A DNA stretch of 19,101 nucleotides from Hyphomonas sp. (GTDB lineage Bacteria; Pseudomonadota; Alphaproteobacteria; Caulobacterales; Hyphomonadaceae). A model generated the notes under the pieces. It had not been told where the DNA came from. It ran no database searches and was given only the letters and a program-made list of their open reading frames with translations. Position 1 is the stretch's first letter. Every line of letters begins with the position of its first letter. Below, one piece after another: positions 7,764 to 15,989 of the stretch. Position numbers and translations under genes: made by a program. The DNA is taken from positions 1 to 19,101 of the forward strand of contig JANSXJ010000019.1 in NCBI GenBank assembly GCA_024743015.1, in the 5' to 3' direction.

Positions 7764-9275
7764 ATGCCTGAAGGTGCTATGCCTGTTCTGGTCGGGGTTG
7801 GCCAAGTCACGGACCATTGGGATGGTACGTCCGGTGCAGCCGGTGCCCCTTCTCCGAAATCTCTTTGCGTGGAGGCCAGCCAGATCGCACTTCGCGATGC
7901 AGGAATCGACGCCTTGGAGATCGACACGCTGGCCGTGGTTCGCATCTTTGAAGACAGTGTCCCCGGCGACCGTCATCCGCATGGTCACAACACCAATCTG
8001 CCCGGAACCATTGCACGCGATATCGGCGCCCAGCCAGAGCGCGCCATCTATGCCGCGGTCGGCGGTCAGAGCCCGCAACAACTTGCCAATGAGATGGCGG
8101 CGCGCATTCACGCCGGTGAAATCGAGTGCGCTCTGGTCACGGGCTCGGAGGCCAACAAGGCCTCTAAAGCTGCACGCAAGCACGGGGTCGAGATCGACTG
8201 GTCTGACAGCGCGGAGTCGCCGTTCGAAGACCGTGGTATGGGCGAGATGTTGCTCTCGCGCCCCGAGATCAAGCACGGTATCATCGCGCCCGCCTATTTC
8301 TACGCATTGTTCGAAAACGCCATGGCAGCGCGCGATGGTCAGACGCGCTCGGAGCGACGTGCCGAAATGTCGAACCTGTTCGCGAAATTCGCTGCCGTGG
8401 CTGCCGATAATCCGCACTCGCAGTTCGACACCTCGGGCTTCGATGCCGACTTTCTCGCGACACCGAGCAAAGCCAATTACCCCTTCGCTGATCCGTTCCT
8501 GAAATGGCATATCGCGCAGGATGCCGTGAACCAGGCGGGCGCGTTCCTGATTATGTCGGAAAGCAAAGCCGACGCGCTCGGGATTGCGAGCGATAAAAGG
8601 GTCTATCTGCATGGAAGCGGCGAAGCTGGCGACGATTTCATCTCCGAACGCCCCGTGCTGGACGGGTCTTGGGCCATGAAAACGGCAATCCATCGCGCCC
8701 TCGCTCAGGCTGGAGCAACGGCCAGTGAGATCAGCGCGTTCGATCTGTATTCCTGCTTCCCATGTGCTGTGTTCAGCTCGATGGCGGTTCTCGGCATTGA
8801 CCACAAAACAGAAACCCGCCCACTGACGCTGACTGGTGGCCTGCCCTTTTTTGGCGGACCGGGGAATAATTACTCGATGCATGGCATTGTCAGTATGGCC
8901 GAATGGTTGCGCGATCACCCAGGCGAACAAGGCCTTGTCCTCGCCAATGGCGGCTGGATGACCAAGGAAGCCGTCGGGATCTGGTCAACGGCCCGGCCCG
9001 ACGCTTTCACGCCCGTCGAGGCGATGGCCAAACCCGACACAAAAGTGGCGCTCGATCCGGAACCGGGCTCAGGCAGCGTGGAGACCTACACCGTCACCTA
9101 TGGCAAAGACGGACCGATGAGCGGCATCATCTTTGGCCGGACCGAGGCGGGGGATCGCTTCATTGCCACCGCTGCACCAGACGCCATGCCGCGCCTATTG
9201 CAGGAAGACAGCCCGGTCGGACTGCAGGTCCACGTGACGACAGAAGATGAGCGCAATACGTTCGTCTTTGCGTAG
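7764..9275 (+). CDS. Thiolase-like protein, TLP1 type (acetyl-CoA acetyltransferase family)
   Basis: 503 residues, about 100 longer than catabolic thiolases. The extra C-terminal domain (about 410-503) is the one that defines TLP1 (thiolase-like protein type 1). The thiolase fold is recognisable from GVGQVTD, GGQSPQQL (100-107), LVTGSEANKA, DLYSCFPCAV (327-336), GGLPFFGGPGNNYSMHGI (358-375) and NGGWMTKEA (395-403). The usual nucleophilic cysteine position is occupied by the GGQSPQ turn, and the second catalytic Cys (normally CxGGGxG) is replaced by ANGGWM. The protein therefore lacks the standard thiolase catalytic pair, as I understand is general in TLP1. Its role is probably acyl-CoA binding or an atypical reaction. 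AAGGAG seven bases upstream supports the start. It is followed after 92 bases by an acyl-CoA dehydrogenase. Confidence 0.87.
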   Translation: MPEGAMPVLVGVGQVTDHWDGTSGAAGAPSPKSLCVEASQIALRDAGIDALEIDTLAVVRIFEDSVPGDRHPHGHNTNLPGTIARDIGAQPERAIYAAVGGQSPQQLANEMAARIHAGEIECALVTGSEANKASKAARKHGVEIDWSDSAESPFEDRGMGEMLLSRPEIKHGIIAPAYFYALFENAMAARDGQTRSERRAEMSNLFAKFAAVAADNPHSQFDTSGFDADFLATPSKANYPFADPFLKWHIAQDAVNQAGAFLIMSESKADALGIASDKRVYLHGSGEAGDDFISERPVLDGSWAMKTAIHRALAQAGATASEISAFDLYSCFPCAVFSSMAVLGIDHKTETRPLTLTGGLPFFGGPGNNYSMHGIVSMAEWLRDHPGEQGLVLANGGWMTKEAVGIWSTARPDAFTPVEAMAKPDTKVALDPEPGSGSVETYTVTYGKDGPMSGIIFGRTEAGDRFIATAAPDAMPRLLQEDSPVGLQVHVTTEDERNTFVFA

Positions 9276-9367
9276 CCCATCTCGTCGCGTACGGGGTTGT
9301 CTTCGTGCCGGAGCCCGCGGACAGTCTCACTAAAACCAACCCCGCCGCCGCGCCTGAGGAGCGAAAA

Positions 9368-10615
9368 ATGTCCGAACCAAATCCCGCCTTGTTTGAACTC
9401 AGCATGTCGGAGGAAGCCAAACCGCTCCTCGCCCGGGTGATCAAGCATCTGGAAGAAAACGTCGCGCCCTGGCGCGAAGAGTTTGAAGCGCTGAACGAGG
9501 AAAAGGAAGATCGCTGGTCCTGGCATCCACGCCAGCTTGAACTCCTGGAAGAGGCCAAGGCCAAAGCGCGTGAGGCAGGGTTGTGGAATTTCTTCCTCCC
9601 GGATGCCGAAACCGGTGAAGGGCTGTCTAATCTCGACTATGCCTACATTGCTGCAGAACTCGGCAAATACCCGATGGGCTCAGAGACAATGAACTGCAAC
9701 GCGCCCGATACCGGTAATATGGAAGTCCTTGAGCGCGTCGGAACGCCAAAGCAGAAAGAGCAATGGTTGAAGCCGCTCTTGAACGGCGAGATCCGCTCTG
9801 CCTATGCGATGACAGAGCCGAATGTTGCCTCCTCCGACGCCAAGAATATCAGCACGCGCGCGGTTCTCGATGGCGATGACTGGGTCATCAATGGCGAGAA
9901 GTTTTACATCTCTGGCGCGGGAAACCCGCGCTGCAAAGTCATGATCGTCATGGTCAAGACCAATCCGGATGCCCCGACCCACAAGCAGCAATCCCAGATC
10001 CTGGTTCCCATGGACACACCGGGCGTTGAAATCCTCGGCGCGATGGAAGTGATGGGCGAGGATCACGCGCCTTACGGACATATGCACTTACGCTTCACGG
10101 ACGTCCGCGTGCCGAAGGAGAACATCCTGCTCGGCGAAGGGCGAGGATTTGAGATTTCCCAGGTTCGCCTGGGCCCCGGTCGTATCCACCATTGCATGCG
10201 CTCCATCGGAAAGGCCGAGAAGGCGCTGGAAATGATGGTGCAACGCGCCGGAACCCGCACGGCGTTCGGTCAAAAAATTGCCAAGCTCGGCAAGAACCTG
10301 GAAGTCATCTCGCGTGCGCGGATCGAAATCAACGCAATGCGCCTGGCGGTACTTCAAGCAGCCAAGGCAATGGATGTCCTCGGCAACAAGGAAGCACGGG
10401 TCTATGTCAGCGCCGTGAAAGCCATGGTGCCGGAAAAGGTTTGCACCATTATCGATCAGGCCATGCAAATGCACGGCGCGGCGGGTATGTCGCAATGGTT
10501 CCCATTGGCCAGTATGTACGCCGATATGCGTCATCTGCGTTATGCCGACGGACCGGATGAAGTGCATCACATGGTCGTCGGGCGCGCCGAATTGCAGAAG
10601 CATGAGCTTTGGTGA
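9368..10615 (+). CDS. Acyl-CoA dehydrogenase, ACAD10/ACAD11-like
   Basis: 415 residues from the ATG at 9368, chosen because GAGGAG (9356-9361) precedes it by six bases. An in-frame GTG at 9305 would add 21 residues of low-quality sequence. The enzyme is a FAD-dependent alpha,beta-dehydrogenase of acyl-CoA thioesters. Visible landmarks are AYAMTEPNVASSD (145-157), WVINGEKFYISGAGNPRCK (172-190), LGPGRIHHC (268-276), QMHGAAGMS (367-375), and DGPDEVH near the C-terminus (394-400). These match human ACAD10/11 and actinobacterial FadE2-like enzymes more closely than medium-chain dehydrogenases, including the KHKQ-like stretch THKQQSQILVPM. ACAD11-type enzymes act on long or 4-hydroxy/branched acyl-CoAs, but here the kinase domain found in human ACAD10/11 is absent. 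Likely in one functional group with the preceding thiolase-like gene. Confidence 0.94.
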   Translation: MSEPNPALFELSMSEEAKPLLARVIKHLEENVAPWREEFEALNEEKEDRWSWHPRQLELLEEAKAKAREAGLWNFFLPDAETGEGLSNLDYAYIAAELGKYPMGSETMNCNAPDTGNMEVLERVGTPKQKEQWLKPLLNGEIRSAYAMTEPNVASSDAKNISTRAVLDGDDWVINGEKFYISGAGNPRCKVMIVMVKTNPDAPTHKQQSQILVPMDTPGVEILGAMEVMGEDHAPYGHMHLRFTDVRVPKENILLGEGRGFEISQVRLGPGRIHHCMRSIGKAEKALEMMVQRAGTRTAFGQKIAKLGKNLEVISRARIEINAMRLAVLQAAKAMDVLGNKEARVYVSAVKAMVPEKVCTIIDQAMQMHGAAGMSQWFPLASMYADMRHLRYADGPDEVHHMVVGRAELQKHELW

Positions 10616-10692
10616 GACGCAGCTAAGCTGTGGCAACCGCCTTCCCTCGACGCATCGGCTCTGACAGACTGAACGCTTGAGGAGACGCATAG

Positions 10693-11103
10693 ATGAGAAT
10701 TGCAGCAGGATTGATCGGTCTGGCCATGCTTGGGGCATGCGCCACGACACCGGAGCCATGCACACCGGAATGGGTCGAGTGGAAAAGCGAGAAAATTCTG
10801 AAGCGGTTTGCCTATGCCAATTATAGCGAAGTGAAGCGCCTGCGCGATTTCTCTGAAGACCTGCAAGCCGACGATATCGGCCCGCTGACCGCCTTGCAGA
10901 TTCCTGGAATGATACAGGATTTCAAAGCACTAGCTGAAGACTTTGAAGCGGACGTCTTACCGGCATTGAATGCTGCGGTGGATGAATGCGGCAGCGTTCA
11001 GGCGCTCGCCCCGGCGCTGACCGAGTTCCTCCGCAGCGAGGGTGTAGGCGAGGATGTCCTCGAATGGGTTGAGCTGCTTACGGTCATTGCCGTCGATTCC
11101 TGA
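10693..11103 (+). CDS. Small lipoprotein of unknown function
   Basis: 136 residues. A clean lipoprotein signal: MRIAAGLIGLAMLGAC, with lipobox MLGAC and lipidated C16. The mature part is acidic and predicted mostly helical, with a cysteine pair (C23 and C98) that could be oxidised in the periplasm. GAGGAG lies 8 bases before the ATG. Two stop codons (TGA TAG) end it. I do not recognise a family. It sits 47 bases before the PEPC-like gene and on the same strand, so co-transcription is likely, but a periplasmic lipoprotein and a cytosolic PEPC-like protein have no obvious functional connection. Its signal region shares a 12-base word with the other small lipoprotein gene near 5868. Confidence 0.78.
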   Translation: MRIAAGLIGLAMLGACATTPEPCTPEWVEWKSEKILKRFAYANYSEVKRLRDFSEDLQADDIGPLTALQIPGMIQDFKALAEDFEADVLPALNAAVDECGSVQALAPALTEFLRSEGVGEDVLEWVELLTVIAVDS

Positions 11104-11141
11104 TAGGTCGGCACTGGTCTTTCCGAGCCATTCTCGCTAAA

Positions 11142-11163
11142 CGAGCGCTCATGACAGCGCTCG
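11142..11163 (+). promoter_or_regulatory. Inverted repeat that places the PEPC-like start codon in a hairpin loop
   Basis: CGAGCGCT (11142-11149) and AGCGCTCG (11156-11163) are perfect 8-bp inverted arms with a six-base loop CATGAC, and the ATG at 11151 is inside the loop. There is no purine-rich ribosome-binding sequence just upstream. In RNA this is a very stable small hairpin that presents the start codon unpaired. It could instead be a DNA operator. Confidence 0.55.
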
Positions 11164-13970
11164 ACAAATCCGCATCGACCATCCCTGCCGCCAAAGATCG
11201 CCTTCGTGTCCACGCAAAGCGCATCGAAACAGATCCGCGAACCAATTCCGTGTTCGCCTACGCGCAGGAATTATTCCAGCAATTGGAAACCGGCGAGATC
11301 GGGTTGAGCGATTTGCGCGAGACGGCCCTTGATGTTTACGGCGACCGGTTGCTTGCGCGCGCGGAGCGGTTTCGCCGTCAACACACCGACGTGCCGGAGG
11401 TCCGAAATCGGATACAGACACTGGCCAAATCCGGATGGGAGAACTTCAAGACAATGGTCGAAACGCCGTTAGGCGGCGTTGTTTTCACAGCGCATCCGAC
11501 CTTTGCCATGTCGCGCACCGCGCGTGCTGCCTTTGCCGCGCACGTTACGGAAAATTCTGAGCCGAGCGCGCAGGCGCTGACACAGAGCATTCAGGAAGAT
11601 GGCCGGGCCTGGTCCGCATCCATCTCTCTGCTCGGGGAGCATGATGAGGTCCAGGACACGATCACACATGCTCAGACCGCATTGTCGCTCTATGCGGATC
11701 AAGTGCTCTCGGTGGCGCAGAAGAGCTTCCCTGATACCTGGCGAACACTGAAAATCAGCGTACCCACGATCGCCAGTTGGGTCGGATATGACCTTGACGG
11801 CCGCACGGACATTCACTGGTCACAGTCATTCGCGTTGCGACTTCAGGAGAAGGCCGTCCAACTCGCGCGCTACGCCGAGGAACTGGCAAGCTTGGCCCAG
11901 TTGGCCAAAGAAAATACCGCTGACCGTCTCGACGACCTGAAAGACCAATTCGCTCGCGCCGCTGAACGCACGGCAGAGGAAGCGGCAATTTTCAGCGCAG
12001 ACCTGACCGAAGCGTACAATCTCGTCACGGCAGCAAATGCGCTGACGGCCGAGAACGCCGACCGGATCATCAATACCGCTCCCTTCGTGTCGCAATTGCA
12101 GAGCCTCGCGGCCGCAGAAAAAGACAATGATCTTGCCAGAGCCATCCTGGTTCTCGCGGCAAAGATGGATGCGCTCAAACTGGGCACCGCGCGCATTCAC
12201 CTGCGACTCAATGCCGAACAAATCCGAACTGTCATCAGCCGCGATCTCGGTCTGGAAACCGAAAACCGCGACCTTGGGCGAAGCGCACTGAACAAGCTTT
12301 CAACCCTTGCTGCGGTCAAAGACCCGCTCGATGTGAATTTCGCCGACCTGTTCCTGGAACAATCGACCGCGCGTCGCCAATTCATGATGTGCGCGCAATT
12401 CCTCAAACATATCGATGCAGATTCGACGATTCGCTTCCTCATCGCGGAAAGCGAAAATCCGGCAACCGTGATGGGCGCGCTCTATCTGGCACGCCAATAT
12501 GGGGTTGATCACCAGCTCGATATTTCACCGCTATTTGAAACACCCGAAGCGCTGGAAACCGGCGGACGCTTTATCGCCCAGCTTTTGCAGGAGCCGGAAT
12601 ACCTGTCCTACCTCAAAACGCGCGGATACTTGTCAGTACAGCTGGGCTTCTCCGATGCCGGGCGTTTCATTGGCCAGGTCTCTGCGGACATGGCGATCGA
12701 GCGCATTCACAATCTGATCAGCCGGGCAGTGGCGGATGCCGATGCGGGCCTGTCCTTGCTGATTTTCAACACACATGGCGAGTCGATGGGGCGCGGCGCA
12801 TGGCCCGGCACGTTCGATCAACGCTTCGATCACCTGCTCAGCCACTGGACCCGTCAGCAATCCAGGGATCGCGGTGTACCACTTCGCCATGAAGTCAGCT
12901 TTCAGGGAGGCGACGGCTATTTGCACTTCGCCAATGATGAGCTGGCGACGGCAACCTACAATGCGTTCGCAGATCATCTCCTGTCCGATCCGCGCGACGC
13001 CGCGCAAGACCCATTCTACGATCACACCGATCTTGTCTGGGATTTCTACCGCGCCCTGCGACGATGGCATGAGCGCCTGTTCGCGAACCCCGATTATGGT
13101 CACTTGCTGAATGATTTTGCCACCAATTTCCTGATCAAGGCCGGATCGCGGCAGCGACGTCGCAGCTCCGGTCCGGCTGGGCCGCGATCCCTGCGCGCCA
13201 TCTCTCACAATGCGACCCTGCAACAGTTGGGCGTGCCGTTAAATACGGCAGCCGGGATTGGGTCAGCGCTCCGGCGTGAGCGGGACCAGGTCAATGATCT
13301 GATCAAGGATTCCCCGCGCATGCGCGGCCTCATGCGATTGGCATCGATGGCGAGATCGGCAACCAGCGTTCCAGTTTTGCGGGCTTATGCCAGCCTCTAT
13401 GATCCAAGTTTTTGGGTTGCCCTCTCAACGGCGACCGAGGATGGCGACAAGGCCCTATCCTATCGCCGGATATACTACTTGCTGCAGGATCGCCAGACGC
13501 TCGCCTCGATCGAGAAGATCGCCAATATGCTGAGCATAGACTTTAGTAAGTTCGATCCAATGCTGAGCCAGATGGAGACGGTCCCGAGCAAATCCGAACG
13601 ACACGAAGCGCGTCTCGACGTGCACGTCCTGCATTCGATCCGCCAGGCCCTGATGATGAAGGCGCTTGCGCTCGCCGGGCAGTTGCCAACCGTATCGCGC
13701 CGCCACGAATCGACCGTGGTCGATATCATGAACCTCATCCGCGCCATGCAGATTGGCGACGCCGTGAAACTGCTCTGCGAGATCTTCCCGGCATCGCGTG
13801 AGGAAGAGGCCCGACTCGCTGCCATCTCAGAGCCTGGGCACATGACGGGTAGCCCCGCGAATGGCTATGATCAGCTGCATGACGAGGTCATCAAACCGCT
13901 GGATGAGATCGACCAACTCATGCACATGACCACGTTGGCCGTGTGCCAGGCTTATGGGGCGTACGGCTAG
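11151..13970 (+). CDS. Phosphoenolpyruvate carboxylase-like protein with diverged active site
   Basis: 939 residues, full length for PEPC (about 880-960), which normally makes oxaloacetate from PEP and bicarbonate. Homology is clear along the whole chain: VVFTAHPTF (110-118), SWVGYDLDG (209-217), LFETPEALE (461-469), VQLGFSDAGRF (496-506), THGESMGRG (541-549), AGSRQRRR (664-671), LRAI (681-684), and GIGSAL. However, several normally invariant residues differ. The HPTE glutamate is Phe. The Arg of GGDRDGN is Leu. The active-site SAKD is AGRF. The mobile-loop HGRGGSIGRGG is shortened to HGESMGRGA with its first Arg lost. The universal C-terminal QNTG or RNTG is GAYG. His115, the metal-ligand candidates E463 and D502, and the R352 position are kept. 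It may be a PEPC relative with a changed reaction or a pseudoenzyme. Start ATG 11151: no alternative start nearby. Confidence 0.85.
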   Translation: MTALDKSASTIPAAKDRLRVHAKRIETDPRTNSVFAYAQELFQQLETGEIGLSDLRETALDVYGDRLLARAERFRRQHTDVPEVRNRIQTLAKSGWENFKTMVETPLGGVVFTAHPTFAMSRTARAAFAAHVTENSEPSAQALTQSIQEDGRAWSASISLLGEHDEVQDTITHAQTALSLYADQVLSVAQKSFPDTWRTLKISVPTIASWVGYDLDGRTDIHWSQSFALRLQEKAVQLARYAEELASLAQLAKENTADRLDDLKDQFARAAERTAEEAAIFSADLTEAYNLVTAANALTAENADRIINTAPFVSQLQSLAAAEKDNDLARAILVLAAKMDALKLGTARIHLRLNAEQIRTVISRDLGLETENRDLGRSALNKLSTLAAVKDPLDVNFADLFLEQSTARRQFMMCAQFLKHIDADSTIRFLIAESENPATVMGALYLARQYGVDHQLDISPLFETPEALETGGRFIAQLLQEPEYLSYLKTRGYLSVQLGFSDAGRFIGQVSADMAIERIHNLISRAVADADAGLSLLIFNTHGESMGRGAWPGTFDQRFDHLLSHWTRQQSRDRGVPLRHEVSFQGGDGYLHFANDELATATYNAFADHLLSDPRDAAQDPFYDHTDLVWDFYRALRRWHERLFANPDYGHLLNDFATNFLIKAGSRQRRRSSGPAGPRSLRAISHNATLQQLGVPLNTAAGIGSALRRERDQVNDLIKDSPRMRGLMRLASMARSATSVPVLRAYASLYDPSFWVALSTATEDGDKALSYRRIYYLLQDRQTLASIEKIANMLSIDFSKFDPMLSQMETVPSKSERHEARLDVHVLHSIRQALMMKALALAGQLPTVSRRHESTVVDIMNLIRAMQIGDAVKLLCEIFPASREEEARLAAISEPGHMTGSPANGYDQLHDEVIKPLDEIDQLMHMTTLAVCQAYGAYG

Positions 13971-14039
13971 CTCAAGAAACCGCTTGCTTATCGTCGGGAG
14001 AGGCTTCTGAAATCCGCTCTTAACAGATCGGAGACCCAG

Positions 14040-15215
14040 ATGAGCAAACCGGAAAAACGAACAGGTCCACTCGCGGGCGTAAAGATCGTTGATATGTCTT
14101 CAGTGGTGCTGGGACCTTTTGCTACCCTGATCTTTGGTGATCTCGGCGCTGACGTAATCAAGATCGAGTCCGGTCAAAAAGGCAAGGCTGGCGACATGAT
14201 GCGCTATGCCGGTGCCTCGCCTACCGGTGATTTGGGACCGATCTATACCAGTCTCAATCGCAACAAGAAGTCCATCCAGCTCGATGCCAAGACCGAAGAC
14301 GGCAAGGCTGCCATCGTGGCGCTGCTCAAAGACGCGGATGTGTTCTTCCATAATGTGCGTCTCGCGGGGATGCAGCGCCTCGGGCTCGACTATGAGAGCG
14401 TGAAAGCGATCAATCCGGGCATTGTATACGTCCACTGCGCAGGCTTTGGCGCGGGTGGTCCTTATGAAAAACGGCAAGCCTATGACGACCTTATCCAAGG
14501 CGCTTCCGGCTTTGCCGCACTCAATGCAATGCGATCAGGTGGAGACCCGCAATACGCGCCGAGCCTTGTCGCAGACAAGACGGTTGGCCTGTTCGCCACC
14601 TACGCGACTCTGGCGGCGCTGTTCCATCAGGCAAAGACGGGTGAAGGCCAGTTCGTGTCTGTCCCAATGTTGGAGAGCTTCACGTTCTTCAACATGGTCG
14701 AGAATCTCTATGGCGAAACATTCCTGCCCGGTAATGGCAAGCTCGCATACTCGCGATCAATCAATGCCAATCGGAAACCCTACAAGACCAAAGACGGTTA
14801 CATCGGCCTGGTGCCTTATTCCGATCAGCAATGGGAGCAGTTCTTCGAAATGGGCGGCAAGTCGGGCGTGTTCGAAGATCCGCGCTTCTCGACCTATTCC
14901 GCCCGGACCGAAAACATCACGGACCTTTATGCCATCATCGGCGAAGTTGCTTTGTTGAAGACGACGGATGAGTGGCTTACGCTGCTCGACGAAGCCAACA
15001 TCCCGGCCATGCGTTACAATGAGATGGGCGATGTGCTGACCGACCCGCACCTTGCCGCGGTCAATTTCTTCCAGACCCGAACGCACCCGGATGCCGGCGA
15101 TTATCGCGCCATGAAGCACCCGGTTGAGTTCAGCGCGACCCCGGCAGAGATCGCGCTTGATCCTCCGCGCCTCGGGGCCGATACCGAAACAGTGCTGGCG
15201 AGCCTCGGCCTGTAA
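14040..15215 (+). CDS. CaiB/BaiF family III CoA transferase
   Basis: 391 residues, normal for family III CoA transferases (formyl-CoA, carnitine, succinyl-CoA:2-methyl-malate type). The N-terminus GPLAGVKIVDMSSVVLGPFA and FGDLGADVIKIE are signature stretches of the interlocked dimer. FHNVRLAGMQRLGLDY follows. The catalytic aspartate is in AYDDLIQGASG: D149, four residues before Q153, corresponds to Asp169 of formyl-CoA transferase and forms the aspartyl-CoA anhydride/thioester. GGAG precedes the ATG, 69 bases after the PEPC-like stop, with no clear terminator between them. The gene runs convergently into the orphan basic protein gene with a 21-base gap and no obvious hairpin. The CoA donor and acceptor cannot be told from the sequence. 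Confidence 0.93.
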   Translation: MSKPEKRTGPLAGVKIVDMSSVVLGPFATLIFGDLGADVIKIESGQKGKAGDMMRYAGASPTGDLGPIYTSLNRNKKSIQLDAKTEDGKAAIVALLKDADVFFHNVRLAGMQRLGLDYESVKAINPGIVYVHCAGFGAGGPYEKRQAYDDLIQGASGFAALNAMRSGGDPQYAPSLVADKTVGLFATYATLAALFHQAKTGEGQFVSVPMLESFTFFNMVENLYGETFLPGNGKLAYSRSINANRKPYKTKDGYIGLVPYSDQQWEQFFEMGGKSGVFEDPRFSTYSARTENITDLYAIIGEVALLKTTDEWLTLLDEANIPAMRYNEMGDVLTDPHLAAVNFFQTRTHPDAGDYRAMKHPVEFSATPAEIALDPPRLGADTETVLASLGL

Positions 15216-15236
15216 CGGCATCGACTCGCCAGTCGG

Positions 15237-15989
15237 TCAGTCATTGCAGAGCTTGTGCGCCTTCAGCTCTTTCTTGTTCAGCTGGTGCTTGGCAATGATG
15301 CGCCATGCGCCAACCTCATCTGAACGGCCTTTGCTCAGCACCTCCACCAGAGCTCGTCCGTGCAGACTATGTCCGAATTTGCACGACGGAACATGGTCGG
15401 TATCGACGCGGTACCAGCAGCCTTTGATCTTCACCAGAAAGCGGGTTTCAGTGAGAGGTCGCAGGTTGTGATCGTGCCGCCACCCATGCGCCTGACGTTT
15501 GCGGTTTTCGCGCAGCGTGTCGCGATAGTGCTTCAGTCCGAGCTTGCGGCACAACTTGTCCGTCCGTTTGATGAGCCCATCATTTGGATCGACATAGAGC
15601 TTCGCCCACCAGTGATCCGGTGCCATTGGACGTCCCCAATGGTTTGCCGCCATGAAGCCGCCTTCACGATCCACAGTGACCTTGATCATGATGAAATCGC
15701 TCAGATGGTCGCGCACATGTTGCTTCACTGTGCTGCTTGCATCGAGATGCTCGCTGATCTCGCTATAGACTTTGCTCCAGGGCCGACCGACTTGCTTCAT
15801 GAGATAACGCTTGAGGGGCGCCAGGTTCTCATTCAGCGACTTGGTGTAACCGTGCTGCTCAAGCGCCATTCGGCGCCCCGTCGCATGCTTGCGGCCGGGA
15901 GCTTTGTCATGGCGCAGTTTGGTTTTCAGCGCATGCCGGCTGCCCCAGCGCGGACGCTCGACGATAACTTTAAACATGTCCTCACGCAT
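15237..15989 (-). CDS. Orphan basic protein of unknown function
   Basis: 250 residues, rich in Lys, Arg and His (calculated by eye, strongly positive) with several Trp. I cannot assign a domain. From memory, proteins opening MREDMFKVIVERPR and carrying a RPWxKVxSEIS...VKQHVRDH core exist in scattered bacteria and are listed as hypothetical; I cannot check this. Distinct words here are GRPWSKVYSEISEHLD (68-83), STVKQHVRDHL (86-96), HWWAKLYVDPNDGLIKR (126-142) and HGWRHDHNLRPL (168-179). No signal peptide, membrane segment, zinc-finger pattern or nuclease motif stands out. The ATG at 15989 has AGGAG six bases upstream, so translation is well supported. It is isolated between convergent caiB and divergent trhO, with a hairpin-rich leader. 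The composition suggests nucleic-acid binding, but that is inference only. Confidence 0.75.
   Translation of the reverse strand: MREDMFKVIVERPRWGSRHALKTKLRHDKAPGRKHATGRRMALEQHGYTKSLNENLAPLKRYLMKQVGRPWSKVYSEISEHLDASSTVKQHVRDHLSDFIMIKVTVDREGGFMAANHWGRPMAPDHWWAKLYVDPNDGLIKRTDKLCRKLGLKHYRDTLRENRKRQAHGWRHDHNLRPLTETRFLVKIKGCWYRVDTDHVPSCKFGHSLHGRALVEVLSKGRSDEVGAWRIIAKHQLNKKELKAHKLCND

Noticed and set aside
7668..8930. Long open frame (420 codons) on the minus strand opposite the thiolase-like gene
   Set aside because: It is a shadow of the well-supported plus-strand gene in GC-rich DNA; the translation resembles no family and has no good ribosome site.
9305..9367. GTG start giving 21 extra residues to the acyl-CoA dehydrogenase
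   Set aside because: The ATG at 9368 has GAGGAG at good spacing, and the extra residues are not acyl-CoA-dehydrogenase-like.
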